Below, in pieces: positions 1 through 8,761 of a stretch of DNA of 38,991 nt. Under the pieces are notes generated by a model. It saw nothing but the letters and a program-made list of their open reading frames with translations, was not told the DNA's origin and did not search any database. The stretch spans positions 1 to 38,991 of the forward strand of contig NZ_JAUNKC010000030.1 in the NCBI RefSeq assembly GCF_030532965.1, given 5' to 3'. The number at the start of each line of letters is the position of its first letter. Position 1 is the first letter of the stretch. Made by a program: the position numbers and the translations under genes. This DNA is from Corynebacterium sp. Lineage in GTDB: Bacteria; Actinomycetota; Actinomycetes; Mycobacteriales; Mycobacteriaceae.

Positions 1-55
1 CCCCCAAAACCACTGGTCAGCGTTTCACACACATTTTCCTGGTGAGAAAAACTCA
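1..55. repeat. Left copy of 55-bp terminal inverted repeat
   Basis: The first 55 bases are the reverse complement of the last 55 bases of the window (38937-38991) with five mismatches. The outer edge is a run of five C followed by AAAACCAC, and the inner part reads ACATTTTCCTGGTGAGAAAA. A long imperfect inverted repeat at both ends of a segment full of housekeeping genes suggests a contig that stops at two copies, or the two ends, of an IS-like multicopy element lying outside the window. No transposase is visible here. Confidence 0.8.
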
Positions 56-568
56 ATGGATGCAATTTCGGGAATTTTTCTTTTAATCCGTCAGGTGGCC
101 TTGGTTGCATAAAGGGTTGCGCTAAATAGGGTTTTTAATTCCCAAAAGCGGCACAATAAAGGAGCGCAATCCATGTGGATTGACGTACTGTCGGGGGTGA
201 TAATGGGGGATAGTATGCGTGCTTACTAATGAATACCTAAGTGCCGTTTTTGCTGGTAGTGAAATTGCTTTTGGGGCTTCGGGTAGGTGGGGAAAGCTGG
301 TCGCGTATCGCGTAGTTGGTGCGTTGCCTGCGGCGCTCTGTGTCATGCATATCGTCTACCTGGTAGTGCTGGTAGTGGTTGAGCTTTGTGTCGCTGTACT
401 GCCGGGTTATTGCTGCGCTGCCGCGAACTGCGCTGCTCGCAAAAGTTGCGGGATTTTCCTCGCTGTGACCTGCGGATTAGGTAAAACGGGGGTTAACGTG
501 GCAAGATTTCTCCTGTCGTTGAGAACGGCACACCCCATGTAAGGGTTTAGAATCCTAGTGGTGTATAG
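56..568. other. Intergenic stretch without a convincing gene
   Basis: No reading frame here has a ribosome binding site, plausible composition or recognisable family. A minus-strand frame that overlaps the tRNA contains GTTGFEPAT, the familiar artefact of translating a tRNA gene. A TAGAAT at 548-553, 15 bases before the tRNA, is a fair -10 element for it; no good -35 was found at the right distance. Confidence 0.6.
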
Positions 569-642
569 CGGGACGTGGCGCAGCTTGGTAGCGCATCTGC
601 TTTGGGAGCAGAGGGTCGCAGGTTCAAATCCTGTCGTCCCGA
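569..642 (+). tRNA. tRNA-Pro (anticodon TGG)
   Basis: The 74-base sequence folds as a tRNA. The acceptor stem pairs CGGGACG (569-575) with CGTCCCG (635-641), with A642 as discriminator. The anticodon stem TCTGC/GCAGA encloses the loop TTTGGGA (601-607), giving anticodon TGG at 603-605, which reads proline codons. The T arm contains GGTTCAAATC. The CCA end is not encoded. A terminator follows immediately. Confidence 0.95.
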
Positions 643-646
643 CAAT

Positions 647-687
647 AACCCCCGAGGAGCATAAATTGTCATGCACCTCGGGGGTTT
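647..687 (+). terminator. Intrinsic terminator after tRNA-Pro
   Basis: AACCCCCGAGG (647-657) pairs with CCTCGGGGGTT (676-686), an 11-bp perfect stem with an 18-base loop, followed by a short T run. It separates the tRNA transcript from tig. Confidence 0.8.
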
Positions 688-725
688 AAACCAGTATTAC
701 CGCCGATAAAACAGGAGAGTAGCTC

Positions 726-2084
726 GTGAAAAGTTCCGTCGAAAAGCTGAACGATACCCGAGTCAAGCTGACCGTGGAGGTTCCGTTCGAGGAACTGAAG
801 AACGAAATCGATCAGGCTTATCAAGCAATCGCTGCCCAGGTTTCCATCCCTGGCTTCCGTAAGGGTAAGGCACCAAAGCAGCTTATCGACGCCCGCTTCG
901 GCCGCGGCGCTGTCCTTGAGCAGGTCGTCAACGAGGCGATCAATAACAACTACCCGAAGGCTGTCGACGAGCAGGACCTGAAGGTGTTGGGCACCCCAGA
1001 GATCGAACTATCCAAGTTGGAAGACGGCGAATTGATCGAGTTCACCGCTGAGGTGGATGTCCGCCCAGAGATCGAGCTGCCAGACTTCGCAGGCATCGCT
1101 GTCGAGGTTCCGGCCCGCAAGGTCGACGACGAAGCTATCGATGCGGAAATCGACAAACTGCGTGAGCGTTTCGGCGAGTTGAGCGACACCAAGCGCAAGC
1201 TCAAGACCAATGACTTCGCTATCATCAACCTCTCCGCAGCAGTAGACGGCAAGGAGATCGAGGAAGCTTCCGCCGAGGGCCTTTCCTACATGGTTGGCGC
1301 CGACGACCTGATCGAGGGCCTTGACACCGCACTGCGCGGCATGAAGACCGACGAGAGCGCTGAATTCACCACCACCCTCAAGACCGGTGAGCACGCTGGT
1401 GAAGAAGCAACCGTTACTGTCACCGTTGTTCAGACCAAGGAACGCAAACTGCCAGAACTCGACGAAGAGTTCGTTCAAATGGCTTCCGAATTCGACACCG
1501 TCGAAGAACTACGTGAGGCTACCTCCACCCAATTGGAAGAGCGTTCCAAGACCGAGCAGGCTGCAGCCATCCGCGATGCGGTACTCGATGCAGCGCTAGC
1601 GAAGACCGAGTTCGAGGTTCCGCAAAGCCTTATCGACGAGCACGCCCACAATGTGCTGCACGGCACCTTCGGCGAAGCCGCTCACCAGGAGCAGGTTATC
1701 GACGACTTCTTGAAGACCCAGGGCTCCTCGCTTGAGCAGTTCAAGGAAGAAGCTAAGGAACAGGCTGTAAAGACTGTTCGCAGCCAGCTCTTCCTGGATA
1801 CCCTTGCAGACAAGGAAGAACCATCTGTCTCCAACGAAGAGTTCATTGAACACGTCGTCTACACCGCTCAGGCATACGGTATGCCGCCGGAGAAGTTCAT
1901 GGAGCAGCTGCAAAACGCAGGCCAGATCGGTGCGTTGTTCGCTGACATTCGTCGGGGCAAGGCACTGGCTGCCGCTATCTGCCAGACCACTGTCACCGAC
2001 GACGCCGGAAACAAGGTGGACGCTACCGAGTTCTTCGGCGTAGACGAAGCCGAATCCGAGGCGGAAACCGAGGCTGAGTCCTAA
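726..2084 (+). CDS. tig: Trigger factor (ribosome-associated chaperone, peptidyl-prolyl isomerase)
   Basis: This 452-residue protein has the length and layout of trigger factor, which binds at the ribosome exit tunnel and shields nascent chains. The N-terminal ribosome-binding domain contains the signature loop GFRKGKAP at residues 43-50. A middle FKBP-type isomerase domain spans roughly 160-245, and the rest is the helical chaperone domain with a very acidic tail ending in repeated E-A-E-S. The GTG start at 726 is chosen because AGGAG (713-717) stands 8 bases upstream. A strong terminator follows, so tig is transcribed apart from clpP1, although tig-clpP-clpX adjacency is conserved and links folding with degradation. 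Confidence 0.97.
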   Translation: MKSSVEKLNDTRVKLTVEVPFEELKNEIDQAYQAIAAQVSIPGFRKGKAPKQLIDARFGRGAVLEQVVNEAINNNYPKAVDEQDLKVLGTPEIELSKLEDGELIEFTAEVDVRPEIELPDFAGIAVEVPARKVDDEAIDAEIDKLRERFGELSDTKRKLKTNDFAIINLSAAVDGKEIEEASAEGLSYMVGADDLIEGLDTALRGMKTDESAEFTTTLKTGEHAGEEATVTVTVVQTKERKLPELDEEFVQMASEFDTVEELREATSTQLEERSKTEQAAAIRDAVLDAALAKTEFEVPQSLIDEHAHNVLHGTFGEAAHQEQVIDDFLKTQGSSLEQFKEEAKEQAVKTVRSQLFLDTLADKEEPSVSNEEFIEHVVYTAQAYGMPPEKFMEQLQNAGQIGALFADIRRGKALAAAICQTTVTDDAGNKVDATEFFGVDEAESEAETEAES

Positions 2085-2094
2085 TCCTCCTACC

Positions 2095-2128
2095 ACTAAA
2101 AGCCCAGCGTTCATGCTGGGCTTTTAGT
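2095..2128. terminator. Intrinsic terminator after tig (symmetric)
   Basis: ACTAAAAGCCCAGC (2095-2108) and GCTGGGCTTTTAGT (2115-2128) form a perfect 14-bp stem with a 6-base loop. The A-rich and T-rich flanks let it work in either direction. Confidence 0.85.
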
Positions 2129-2131
2129 GTT

Positions 2132-2149
2132 TTAACGCTGTTAGCGAAC
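2132..2149. promoter_or_regulatory. ClgR-like operator upstream of clpP1
   Basis: The palindrome CGCTGTTAGCG (2136-2146), with flanking TTAA and AAC, matches the published ClgR consensus WNNWCGCYNANRGCGWWS at all specified positions but one. ClgR is known to activate clpP1P2 in Corynebacterium glutamicum and Streptomyces. The site is centred about 78 bases before the clpP1 start, a usual place for an activator. Confidence 0.6.
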
Positions 2150-2218
2150 AAAAGCGGATTTTGTGACGTTTCGTTGTATCGTTGACACCATCGACTTTTA
2201 TCCAACAAGGAGTTTTTA

Positions 2219-2815
2219 ATGAACGAACTGGTTAATTCGTCCGCATCAAGCGGGTTAAATTTGAGCGATTCGGTCTACGAGCGACTACTCCGGGAACGCA
2301 TTATTTTCCTTGGGACGGCCGTCGATGACGAGATTGCCAACAAGTTGTGCGCACAAATCCTCCTTCTCTCCGCCGAGGATCCCACCCGCGATATTTCGCT
2401 GTATATCAACTCCCCGGGCGGTTCCGTCACCGCAGGTATGGCTATTTATGACACCATGAAGTACTCGCCTTGCGACATCGCCACCTACGGCATGGGGTTG
2501 GCTGCTTCCATGGGGCAATTCCTGTTGTCTGGTGGTACCAAAGGAAAGCGCTACGCGCTGCCACACGCCCGCATCATGATGCACCAGCCGTCGGCAGGCG
2601 TGGGTGGTACCGCAGCGGACATCGCTATTCAGGCAGAGCAATTCGCACAGACCAAACGCGAAATGGCGGAATTGATCGCTGAACATACCGGCCAAACCTT
2701 CGAACAAATCACTAAAGACTCCGACCGCGACCGTTGGTTCACCGCACAGCAGGCTAAGGAATACGGTCTGGTAGACCACGTTATTACCTCGGCGCAGGGT
2801 TCGATCTCTAACTAA
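2219..2815 (+). CDS. clpP1: ATP-dependent Clp protease proteolytic subunit 1
   Basis: The 198-residue serine peptidase forms half of the mixed ClpP1P2 barrel that degrades proteins fed by ClpX or ClpC. The catalytic triad falls at the same numbers as in the E. coli enzyme: Ser97 in GLAASMGQ, His122 in IMMHQPSAG and Asp171 in SDRDRWF. AAGGAG at 2207-2212 gives normal spacing to the ATG. clpP2 starts 19 bases after the stop, so both subunits are probably co-translated from one message. A ClgR-like palindrome lies upstream. In mycobacteria both paralogues are required for an active barrel, and the same is likely here. Confidence 0.97.
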   Translation: MNELVNSSASSGLNLSDSVYERLLRERIIFLGTAVDDEIANKLCAQILLLSAEDPTRDISLYINSPGGSVTAGMAIYDTMKYSPCDIATYGMGLAASMGQFLLSGGTKGKRYALPHARIMMHQPSAGVGGTAADIAIQAEQFAQTKREMAELIAEHTGQTFEQITKDSDRDRWFTAQQAKEYGLVDHVITSAQGSISN

Positions 2816-2834
2816 GAATTACCAGGAGAACATT

Positions 2835-3461
2835 ATGACTAACGGTATGCAGATGCCATCCGCGCGCTACGTGCTTCCATCTTTTATTGAGCACTCCTCT
2901 TACGGCACCAAGGAAACCAATCCGTATGCCAAGTTGTTTGAAGAGCGCATCATCTTTTTGGGTACCCAGGTAGATGACACCTCGGCCAACGACATCATGG
3001 CGCAGCTTCTGGTGCTGGAAGGGCTGGACCCAGACCGCGAAATCACCATGTACATTAACTCGCCAGGCGGATCGTTTACGTCCCTCATGGCAATTTACGA
3101 CACCATGCAGTATGTCCGACCAGACGTCCGCACTGTGTGTTTAGGTCAGGCAGCTTCCGCTGCAGCTGTGCTTCTGGCAGCAGGTGCGCCAGGTAAACGC
3201 GCAGCATTGCCCAACGCCCGCGTTCTGATCCACCAACCGGCGACCGAGGGCGGTCGGGGACAGGTTTCCGATTTGGAAATCCAGGCAGCCGAAATTCAGC
3301 GGATGCGTACCATGATGGAAGAAACCCTCGCGCGCCACACCGGTCAAACCGCCGAGAAAATTCGGATCGACACCGACCGTGACAAGATCCTCACGGCTCA
3401 AGAGGCCATGGAATATGGAATTGTGGATCAGGTCTTTGATTACCGCAAACTCAATGCGTAA
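2835..3461 (+). CDS. clpP2: ATP-dependent Clp protease proteolytic subunit 2
   Basis: This second ClpP paralogue of 208 residues has an intact triad: Ser108 in GQAASAAA, His133 in [10 protein letters not shown] and Asp183 in DTDRDK. Its N-terminal extension of about 10 residues relative to ClpP1 is usual for actinobacterial ClpP2. AGGAG at 2824-2828 precedes the ATG by 6 bases. It follows clpP1 directly, and a terminator-like hairpin lies 3' of it, which makes clpP1-clpP2 a two-gene operon separate from clpX. Confidence 0.96.
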   Translation: MTNGMQMPSARYVLPSFIEHSSYGTKETNPYAKLFEERIIFLGTQVDDTSANDIMAQLLVLEGLDPDREITMYINSPGGSFTSLMAIYDTMQYVRPDVRTVCLGQAASAAAVLLAAGAPGKRAALPNARVLIHQPATEGGRGQVSDLEIQAAEIQRMRTMMEETLARHTGQTAEKIRIDTDRDKILTAQEAMEYGIVDQVFDYRKLNA

Positions 3462-3482
3462 TTGAATGAAATAATCCACCCG

Positions 3483-3528
3483 CCACGCCCCCAAAAGTAA
3501 CCATTCTGGTATTTGGCGGCGTGGTTTT
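3483..3528 (+). terminator. Intrinsic terminator after clpP2
   Basis: CCACGCCCCCAAA (3483-3495) pairs with TTTGGCGGCGTGG (3512-3524) with one mismatch. The loop carries a further ACCA/TGGT pairing, and GGTTTTCTTCC follows. It separates clpP1P2 from clpX. Confidence 0.75.
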
Positions 3529-3683
3529 CTTCCATTCACCACGCCATTTATATTCCGCATGTCAAACTCGTCTGTCAGATCACGATAATGGACACAGACG
3601 GTGCTAGTGTTGGTGGGTAACTGCCCAGTTTTGTGGGCGCTGCTTTGTTTCACAAAGACTAAAGAAAGAGGCCACGTACTTTT

Positions 3684-4970
3684 ATGGCACGCATGCAAGA
3701 AAGCGCCGATCTGCTGAAGTGCTCCTTCTGTGGCAAGAGCCAAAAGCAAGTGAAAAAACTCATCGCAGGTGGTGGAGTATACATCTGCGACGAGTGTATT
3801 GAACTATGTAATGAAATCATCGAGGAAGAACTGGGCCAATCCCAGGAATCCGGTTCTGAGGACTCCAACCGTCTGCCGCGCCCGTCGGAAATCTCAGCAT
3901 TCCTAGATAAGTACGTCATTGGACAAACCGAAGCCAAGCGGATTTTGTCTGTTGCGGTCTACAACCATTACAAGCGGGTTCGTGCCGAGGAAGCACGTAG
4001 CATTAATCCCCGGCGAAACAAAGAAGAAGAAACCGAACTGCAAAAGTCCAATATCCTCATGTTGGGACCCACCGGTTCCGGTAAGACATACTTGGCCCAA
4101 ACGCTAGCTCGGCTGTTGGACGTGCCGTTTGCCATCGCGGATGCCACCTCGCTGACGGAAGCTGGCTACGTGGGCGAAGACGTGGAAAACATCCTTTTGA
4201 AATTGCTCCAGGCGGCTGATTTTGATGTCCAGCGCGCCCAGCGGGGCATTATCTACGTCGACGAGGTGGACAAGATTTCCCGTAAATCGGAAAACCCCTC
4301 GATTACCCGCGACGTGTCCGGTGAAGGCGTACAGCAGGCGCTGCTGAAGATTCTTGAGGGCACAGTCGCATCCATTCCGCCGCAAGGGGGACGGAAGCAC
4401 CCCAACCAGGACTTCATCCAACTAGATACCTCGAATATTCTGTTCATCGTCGCTGGCGCATTTGCTGGCTTGGAAAAAGTGATCGCGGAGCGACGCGGCA
4501 GGCAAGGCATTGGTTTTGGCGCGGATATTAAAACTAAGGAAGAACGCGACGAAATCGATATTTTCAAGGATGTTCGCCCTGAAGATCTTGTGAAGTTCGG
4601 ACTCATCCCCGAATTCATCGGCCGGTTGCCAATCGTCGCTACCGTAACCAATCTGGATCGCGCTTCGCTGGTGCAAGTATTGACCGAGCCGAAGAACTCT
4701 CTGGTGAAACAATACGAGCAATTATTGGCTATGGACGGCGTTCAGCTGGTATTCGAACCTGAAGCGCTGGACGTGATCGCAGACCTAGCTCTTGATCGTG
4801 GCACCGGAGCCCGTGGCCTGCGGGCGATCATGGAGGAAATCCTGGTCCCGATCATGTACGACATCCCAGACCACGAGGACATTGAAGTCGTCATGGTTAC
4901 CGCCGCAGCGGCGCGCGGCGAGGAAGCACCACAACTGCTGGATCGCGATGCCGTAGAGCAATCCGCTTAG
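3684..4970 (+). CDS. clpX: Clp protease ATP-binding subunit ClpX
   Basis: ClpX unfolds substrates and threads them into ClpP. The 428-residue protein is complete. The N-terminal zinc finger uses Cys13, Cys16, Cys35 and Cys38. Walker A is GPTGSGKT (128-135) and Walker B is VDEVDK (192-197). The substrate-gripping pore loop is GYVG (161-164), the second pore loop contains RKH (237-239), and the ClpP-docking tripeptide IGF is at 276-278. The C-terminal GARGLRAI carries the sensor-2 arginine. The start has a weak AAAGAGG about 13 bases upstream. It is transcribed alone and ends in a strong terminator shared with the convergent TetR gene. Confidence 0.97.
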   Translation: MARMQESADLLKCSFCGKSQKQVKKLIAGGGVYICDECIELCNEIIEEELGQSQESGSEDSNRLPRPSEISAFLDKYVIGQTEAKRILSVAVYNHYKRVRAEEARSINPRRNKEEETELQKSNILMLGPTGSGKTYLAQTLARLLDVPFAIADATSLTEAGYVGEDVENILLKLLQAADFDVQRAQRGIIYVDEVDKISRKSENPSITRDVSGEGVQQALLKILEGTVASIPPQGGRKHPNQDFIQLDTSNILFIVAGAFAGLEKVIAERRGRQGIGFGADIKTKEERDEIDIFKDVRPEDLVKFGLIPEFIGRLPIVATVTNLDRASLVQVLTEPKNSLVKQYEQLLAMDGVQLVFEPEALDVIADLALDRGTGARGLRAIMEEILVPIMYDIPDHEDIEVVMVTAAAARGEEAPQLLDRDAVEQSA

Positions 4971-4980
4971 TCTCACACAG

Positions 4981-5024
4981 ATAGTGCCGCCCACCAGGTT
5001 CGACTCCGTGGTGGGCGGCACTAT
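4981..5024. terminator. Bidirectional terminator between clpX and the TetR gene
   Basis: ATAGTGCCGCCCACCA (4981-4996) and its exact complement (5009-5024) form a 16-bp stem with a 12-base loop. It sits between two convergent genes and probably ends both transcripts. Confidence 0.85.
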
Positions 5025-5042
5025 TTGGGCATTTCGTATGTT

Positions 5043-5822
5043 TTATTGGAACATGTCAGGGGAGATTTCGTAGGTGGAGTCTTCCTCGACTTCTAAAGCT
5101 TCGTTGGCGGTCATGGGGGAGAGATAGGAAATTTGGTCCCCCGTCTTCAAATGCGACGTCAGGAACGCCAAGACTGCGTCCACCGCCATGCGCGCCATTC
5201 CCTGGGTGTTGTTCTCATCCATCATGTCTATGTTGTATAAGTTGATGGTGGTATTGCGAACGGTGATGCGGAAGATCGCTAGAGAGGCGATGAGCGTAAA
5301 AACGTCCTGGGCGGAAATGCCGGGACGGAACGCGCCAGCATCTTGGCCAAGCATCAAAAGTTTATCCAGCTGGAGGGTTATGCTGGATTGGTCGACGATC
5401 GGCTGCGCCTCCACCAAGTTCGCGTACTGCATGAGGTTTTCGACGGCCAGCAACCGAATAGCTTCCGGGTTTGCCACATACCGGCTGAATACCGCCTCGA
5501 CGATCTTTTTTACCCCCTCGACCGGGACGTCGGATTCCAATGCCATCTCTTCCATGGTGGGGCGCAGGCGATTGATGGCTAAGACGAGGCAGCGTTGGTA
5601 GAGGCCCCTTTTGTCGCCGAAGTGGTAATGGATCATCCGCTTGGACATGCCTGATTCTTTGGCGATTGTTTCTAGGCGGGCATCGTTAAAACCGAGTTCG
5701 GCGAATTGTAGAAGCGCGATTTCCAATACCGTTTCCGGAGTGATGTCGGTAGACTGCGGAGATTCTCCAGCGTGTGGGGAATCAACCGATTCTGTATCAA
5801 CAGTATTGTTATTGGCGTCCAT
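5043..5822 (-). CDS. TetR/AcrR-family transcriptional regulator
   Basis: The N-terminal part has the TetR DNA-binding domain. Residues about 30-77 read as a helix-turn-helix with FAELGFNDARLETIAKESG followed by MIHYHFGDKRGLY, the hallmark of the family. The remaining ~180 residues are the ligand-binding and dimerisation domain, whose ligand cannot be read from sequence. The ATG at 5822 is directly preceded by an in-frame GTG (5825-5823), and AGGAG lies 8 bases before that GTG, so either may be used. The longer TTG-started frame would place the Shine-Dalgarno inside the coding region and is rejected. A 17-bp palindrome at 5897-5913 is a candidate operator. No co-transcribed target gene is adjacent. 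Confidence 0.9.
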   Translation of the reverse strand: MDANNNTVDTESVDSPHAGESPQSTDITPETVLEIALLQFAELGFNDARLETIAKESGMSKRMIHYHFGDKRGLYQRCLVLAINRLRPTMEEMALESDVPVEGVKKIVEAVFSRYVANPEAIRLLAVENLMQYANLVEAQPIVDQSSITLQLDKLLMLGQDAGAFRPGISAQDVFTLIASLAIFRITVRNTTINLYNIDMMDENNTQGMARMAVDAVLAFLTSHLKTGDQISYLSPMTANEALEVEEDSTYEISPDMFQ

Positions 5823-5896
5823 CACCCTTGAAACTCCTAAAGAAAACAACCGTAACGTAAATCCTCACCCAATAATGAGCCTTCCTAGGCCAAAGA

Positions 5897-5913
5897 TAGC
5901 GGAATTTCCGATA
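5897..5913. promoter_or_regulatory. Candidate TetR operator (17-bp palindrome)
   Basis: TAGCGGAATTTCCGATA has the symmetric form TAnCGGAAnTTCCGnTA. It lies about 75 bases upstream of the TetR-family start in the region that must hold its promoter. TetR proteins usually bind palindromes of this size in front of their own gene. Assignment is by position and symmetry only. Confidence 0.45.
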
Positions 5914-6108
5914 AACGGCGGATTGGGACGGGCTGGAATGCCCATTTTGTGGGAAAGGGCAGGAGAGTGGGGGTGATCCTTGGGGTTAAGGTTGCCAAAG
6001 GTGGGAGTTAGATTCACCAGTTTTGTGGTATTTGGGGCCAGCCCGGATGTTTGTGTGATAAATCTCTTAAGTGCTTTTAACCTGGAGTTTTGTGATCTAG
6101 GGGGATCG

Positions 6109-6138
6109 TTGTTTCCGGTTGTGAGTTAGTCTGATAAT
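6109..6138 (+). promoter_or_regulatory. Probable mdh promoter
   Basis: TTGTTT (6109-6114) and GATAAT (6133-6138) are separated by 18 bases; shifting the -10 by one gives TGATAA with 17. The mRNA leader would be about 100 bases. Confidence 0.45.
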
Positions 6139-6234
6139 AAGTGTTGAACGCCAGCCACAACGCCCAGATTGTCCGCGAATGTGGCAAGCGTTACGCGAGT
6201 CAATCGTTGTTGAGACTTTTTCCTCATAAGTTAA

Positions 6235-7221
<987 letters not shown>

Positions 7222-7235
7222 TCTCAGATGAAATA

Positions 7236-7286
7236 GTCGACTCGGATTTAACACACGTCAGATAATTCGACGGAATCCGAGTCGAC
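7236..7286. terminator. Hairpin between mdh and the convergent gene
   Basis: GTCGACTCGGATT (7236-7248) and its exact complement (7274-7286) form a 13-bp stem with a 25-base loop. The stem begins 15 bases after the mdh stop and runs into the last codons of the convergent gene. No clear T run follows, so termination strength is uncertain. Confidence 0.45.
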
Positions 7287-7985
7287 CCAGAGTAATACAG
7301 TTGTGACAGGAACCGACTGCGGCTTCTGCCACGGATAATGCGGCCGTACCACTCGTAATGGTTGTTTTAGTTGCAAGGCAACATTGGTGCCTTCGCTGGA
7401 ACCTAGGACGAGGGTATCGGCCGTTATTTCATGGTCGTGGGCGTGGAAACGTCGCGACTCGTGCAGCTTCGCAATACAATCAAGCGGAATCTGGGCGATG
7501 ATTTCCCGGTTGTGGCGGAGGGTTAACGTATTTACCGCAACGTAATGCGGGTGGGTTTTACGGCTGCCAAACGATGCCCACAAGATCACCACCGAGTAGC
7601 CGGAAATAACAATCAATAACAGTCGGATCGGACGGTGATCGAGCAACAGCTCCAGGGCGAGGATCTCAATCGCGGTCGCGGCGGTCAGAGCAAGCGGAAT
7701 TTGCCACCAATTGCCGGTACCAAAAACCGGGAGTGCCCCTGGTGGAATGATCGTGCGCCCACGGATCAGCGCGGTGAAAGTTCTAAACATCTGCCATTCC
7801 GAGCGGAGGAGGCGCAGAACAATATGGTCGGGGTCGCGCCAAACCAAAAATAACCCCAGGCCACATTCGGCGCAGACGAAACACACAAGTGCGGCACGAT
7901 GAGAAAACACCCCAGAGTGAACAAGCCACCATTCGGCAGCTATGAGCACGCCGGTGCCGATGAGCGTGAACAGTAGTTTTTTCAC
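7248..7985 (-). CDS. Hypothetical membrane protein, coupled to the MerR gene
   Basis: I do not recognise this 245-residue protein. It has about four hydrophobic segments: residues 4-22 and 28-47 form one hairpin, and residues roughly 92-112 and 120-140 form another. The C-terminal ~100 residues are soluble and mostly beta-like, with the segment FGSRKTHPHYVAVN followed by alternating polar and hydrophobic stretches. This recalls membrane proteins with a small PH-like tail, but I cannot name a family. Its GTG start overlaps the MerR stop by four bases (GTGA), so translation is coupled. That arrangement suggests the regulator controls, or senses with, this protein. Confidence 0.75.
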   Translation of the reverse strand: MKKLLFTLIGTGVLIAAEWWLVHSGVFSHRAALVCFVCAECGLGLFLVWRDPDHIVLRLLRSEWQMFRTFTALIRGRTIIPPGALPVFGTGNWWQIPLALTAATAIEILALELLLDHRPIRLLLIVISGYSVVILWASFGSRKTHPHYVAVNTLTLRHNREIIAQIPLDCIAKLHESRRFHAHDHEITADTLVLGSSEGTNVALQLKQPLRVVRPHYPWQKPQSVPVTTVLLWVDSDSVELSDVC

Positions 7986-8644
7986 GGCGATCCTATCCGG
8001 TTGATGACGATGGCAGCCATGTGGTGTAGGAAGCGCTCTTGGCTAGGGGTTAACGAAAGCGCTGTTGGTGGCAGGTGAAGGTCACCGTTATGAAAGGTCT
8101 GCCAAAGATCCTGCATGATGGATTCGTCGATAAGCGTTGCGGCACGGTCGAAATCGGTATCGGTTAACTTCGGCCACAAGTCATAAAATTCCTGGGTGTT
8201 TGCCACGAGGTGGGGGTCGCTGAGGTTGCGGGCCACAACCTGCCACGTGTGCTCAGTCGCCACGCCGGAAAATGCCAGAAGCTCCCACATTTCGAATTCC
8301 GTTTCCGGCACGATGCGGCGCAGCTTCGTCGCCACCGGCTCGGGAATCCCAAACCCATCGGTGAGGTAACGGACAAGCTGGGCACGTTGGCGCTGAAGCG
8401 ACTCGATCCGATTATCCAGCGACCGCAACGCTTCGTTCAGATCGATTGGTTGCGAGGCTGCTTCGATGGGAATACCTGCCGCAACAAGGGCACGAATCCG
8501 GACGATGGAAACAACATCGGCGATCCGGTATTGGCGATAGCCGTTTCTCAGCCGGGGCGGTTCGGCCAATGCTCCTGTTTGGTGGTAATGCCGGATGGCC
8601 CGGGGAGTGCACCCGACGATGGCAGCGACTTCGGAGATCCTCAT
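7982..8644 (-). CDS. MerR-family transcriptional regulator
   Basis: Residues 1-70 form a MerR winged-helix domain: MRISEVAAIVGCTPRAIRHY, then LRNGYRQYRIADV and a helix ending in AAGIPIEAA. A coiled-coil linker (about 78-100) and a ~120-residue effector domain follow. The only cysteine is Cys12 inside the DNA-binding domain, so metal sensing of the classical type is unlikely. The ATG at 8644 is chosen because the MerR fold begins there; the longer frame adds 64 residues of untypical sequence. There is no Shine-Dalgarno and a promoter ends about 8 bases before the ATG, so the mRNA is probably leaderless. Confidence 0.88.
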   Translation of the reverse strand: MRISEVAAIVGCTPRAIRHYHQTGALAEPPRLRNGYRQYRIADVVSIVRIRALVAAGIPIEAASQPIDLNEALRSLDNRIESLQRQRAQLVRYLTDGFGIPEPVATKLRRIVPETEFEMWELLAFSGVATEHTWQVVARNLSDPHLVANTQEFYDLWPKLTDTDFDRAATLIDESIMQDLWQTFHNGDLHLPPTALSLTPSQERFLHHMAAIVINRIGSP

Positions 8645-8651
8645 AGTGTTA

Positions 8652-8682
8652 GTTCTAAACCATGACGGTGCGATAGGGTCAA
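8652..8682 (-). promoter_or_regulatory. MerR-type promoter with 19-bp spacer
   Basis: Read on the minus strand, TTGACC (8682-8677) and TAGAAC (8657-8652) are 19 bases apart. That over-long spacing is the mark of promoters that MerR proteins twist into activity. The spacer region holds an imperfect dyad, ACCCTATCG against CGTCATGGT. The ATG of the MerR gene begins 8 bases after the -10. Confidence 0.6.
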
Positions 8683-8761
8683 GGGTCGGCCCAGCCTTGG
8701 TGGATTGCCGCTGGTGGCGGTGAAAGTGGAATTGGGGCTTAAAGTATCTAAGATGGTGGGC

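Noticed and set aside
407..676. Minus-strand 89-codon frame with GTTGFEPATLCSQSRCATKL
   Set aside because: It is an antisense translation of the tRNA-Pro gene; the GFEPAT string is a well-known artefact of tRNA loci.
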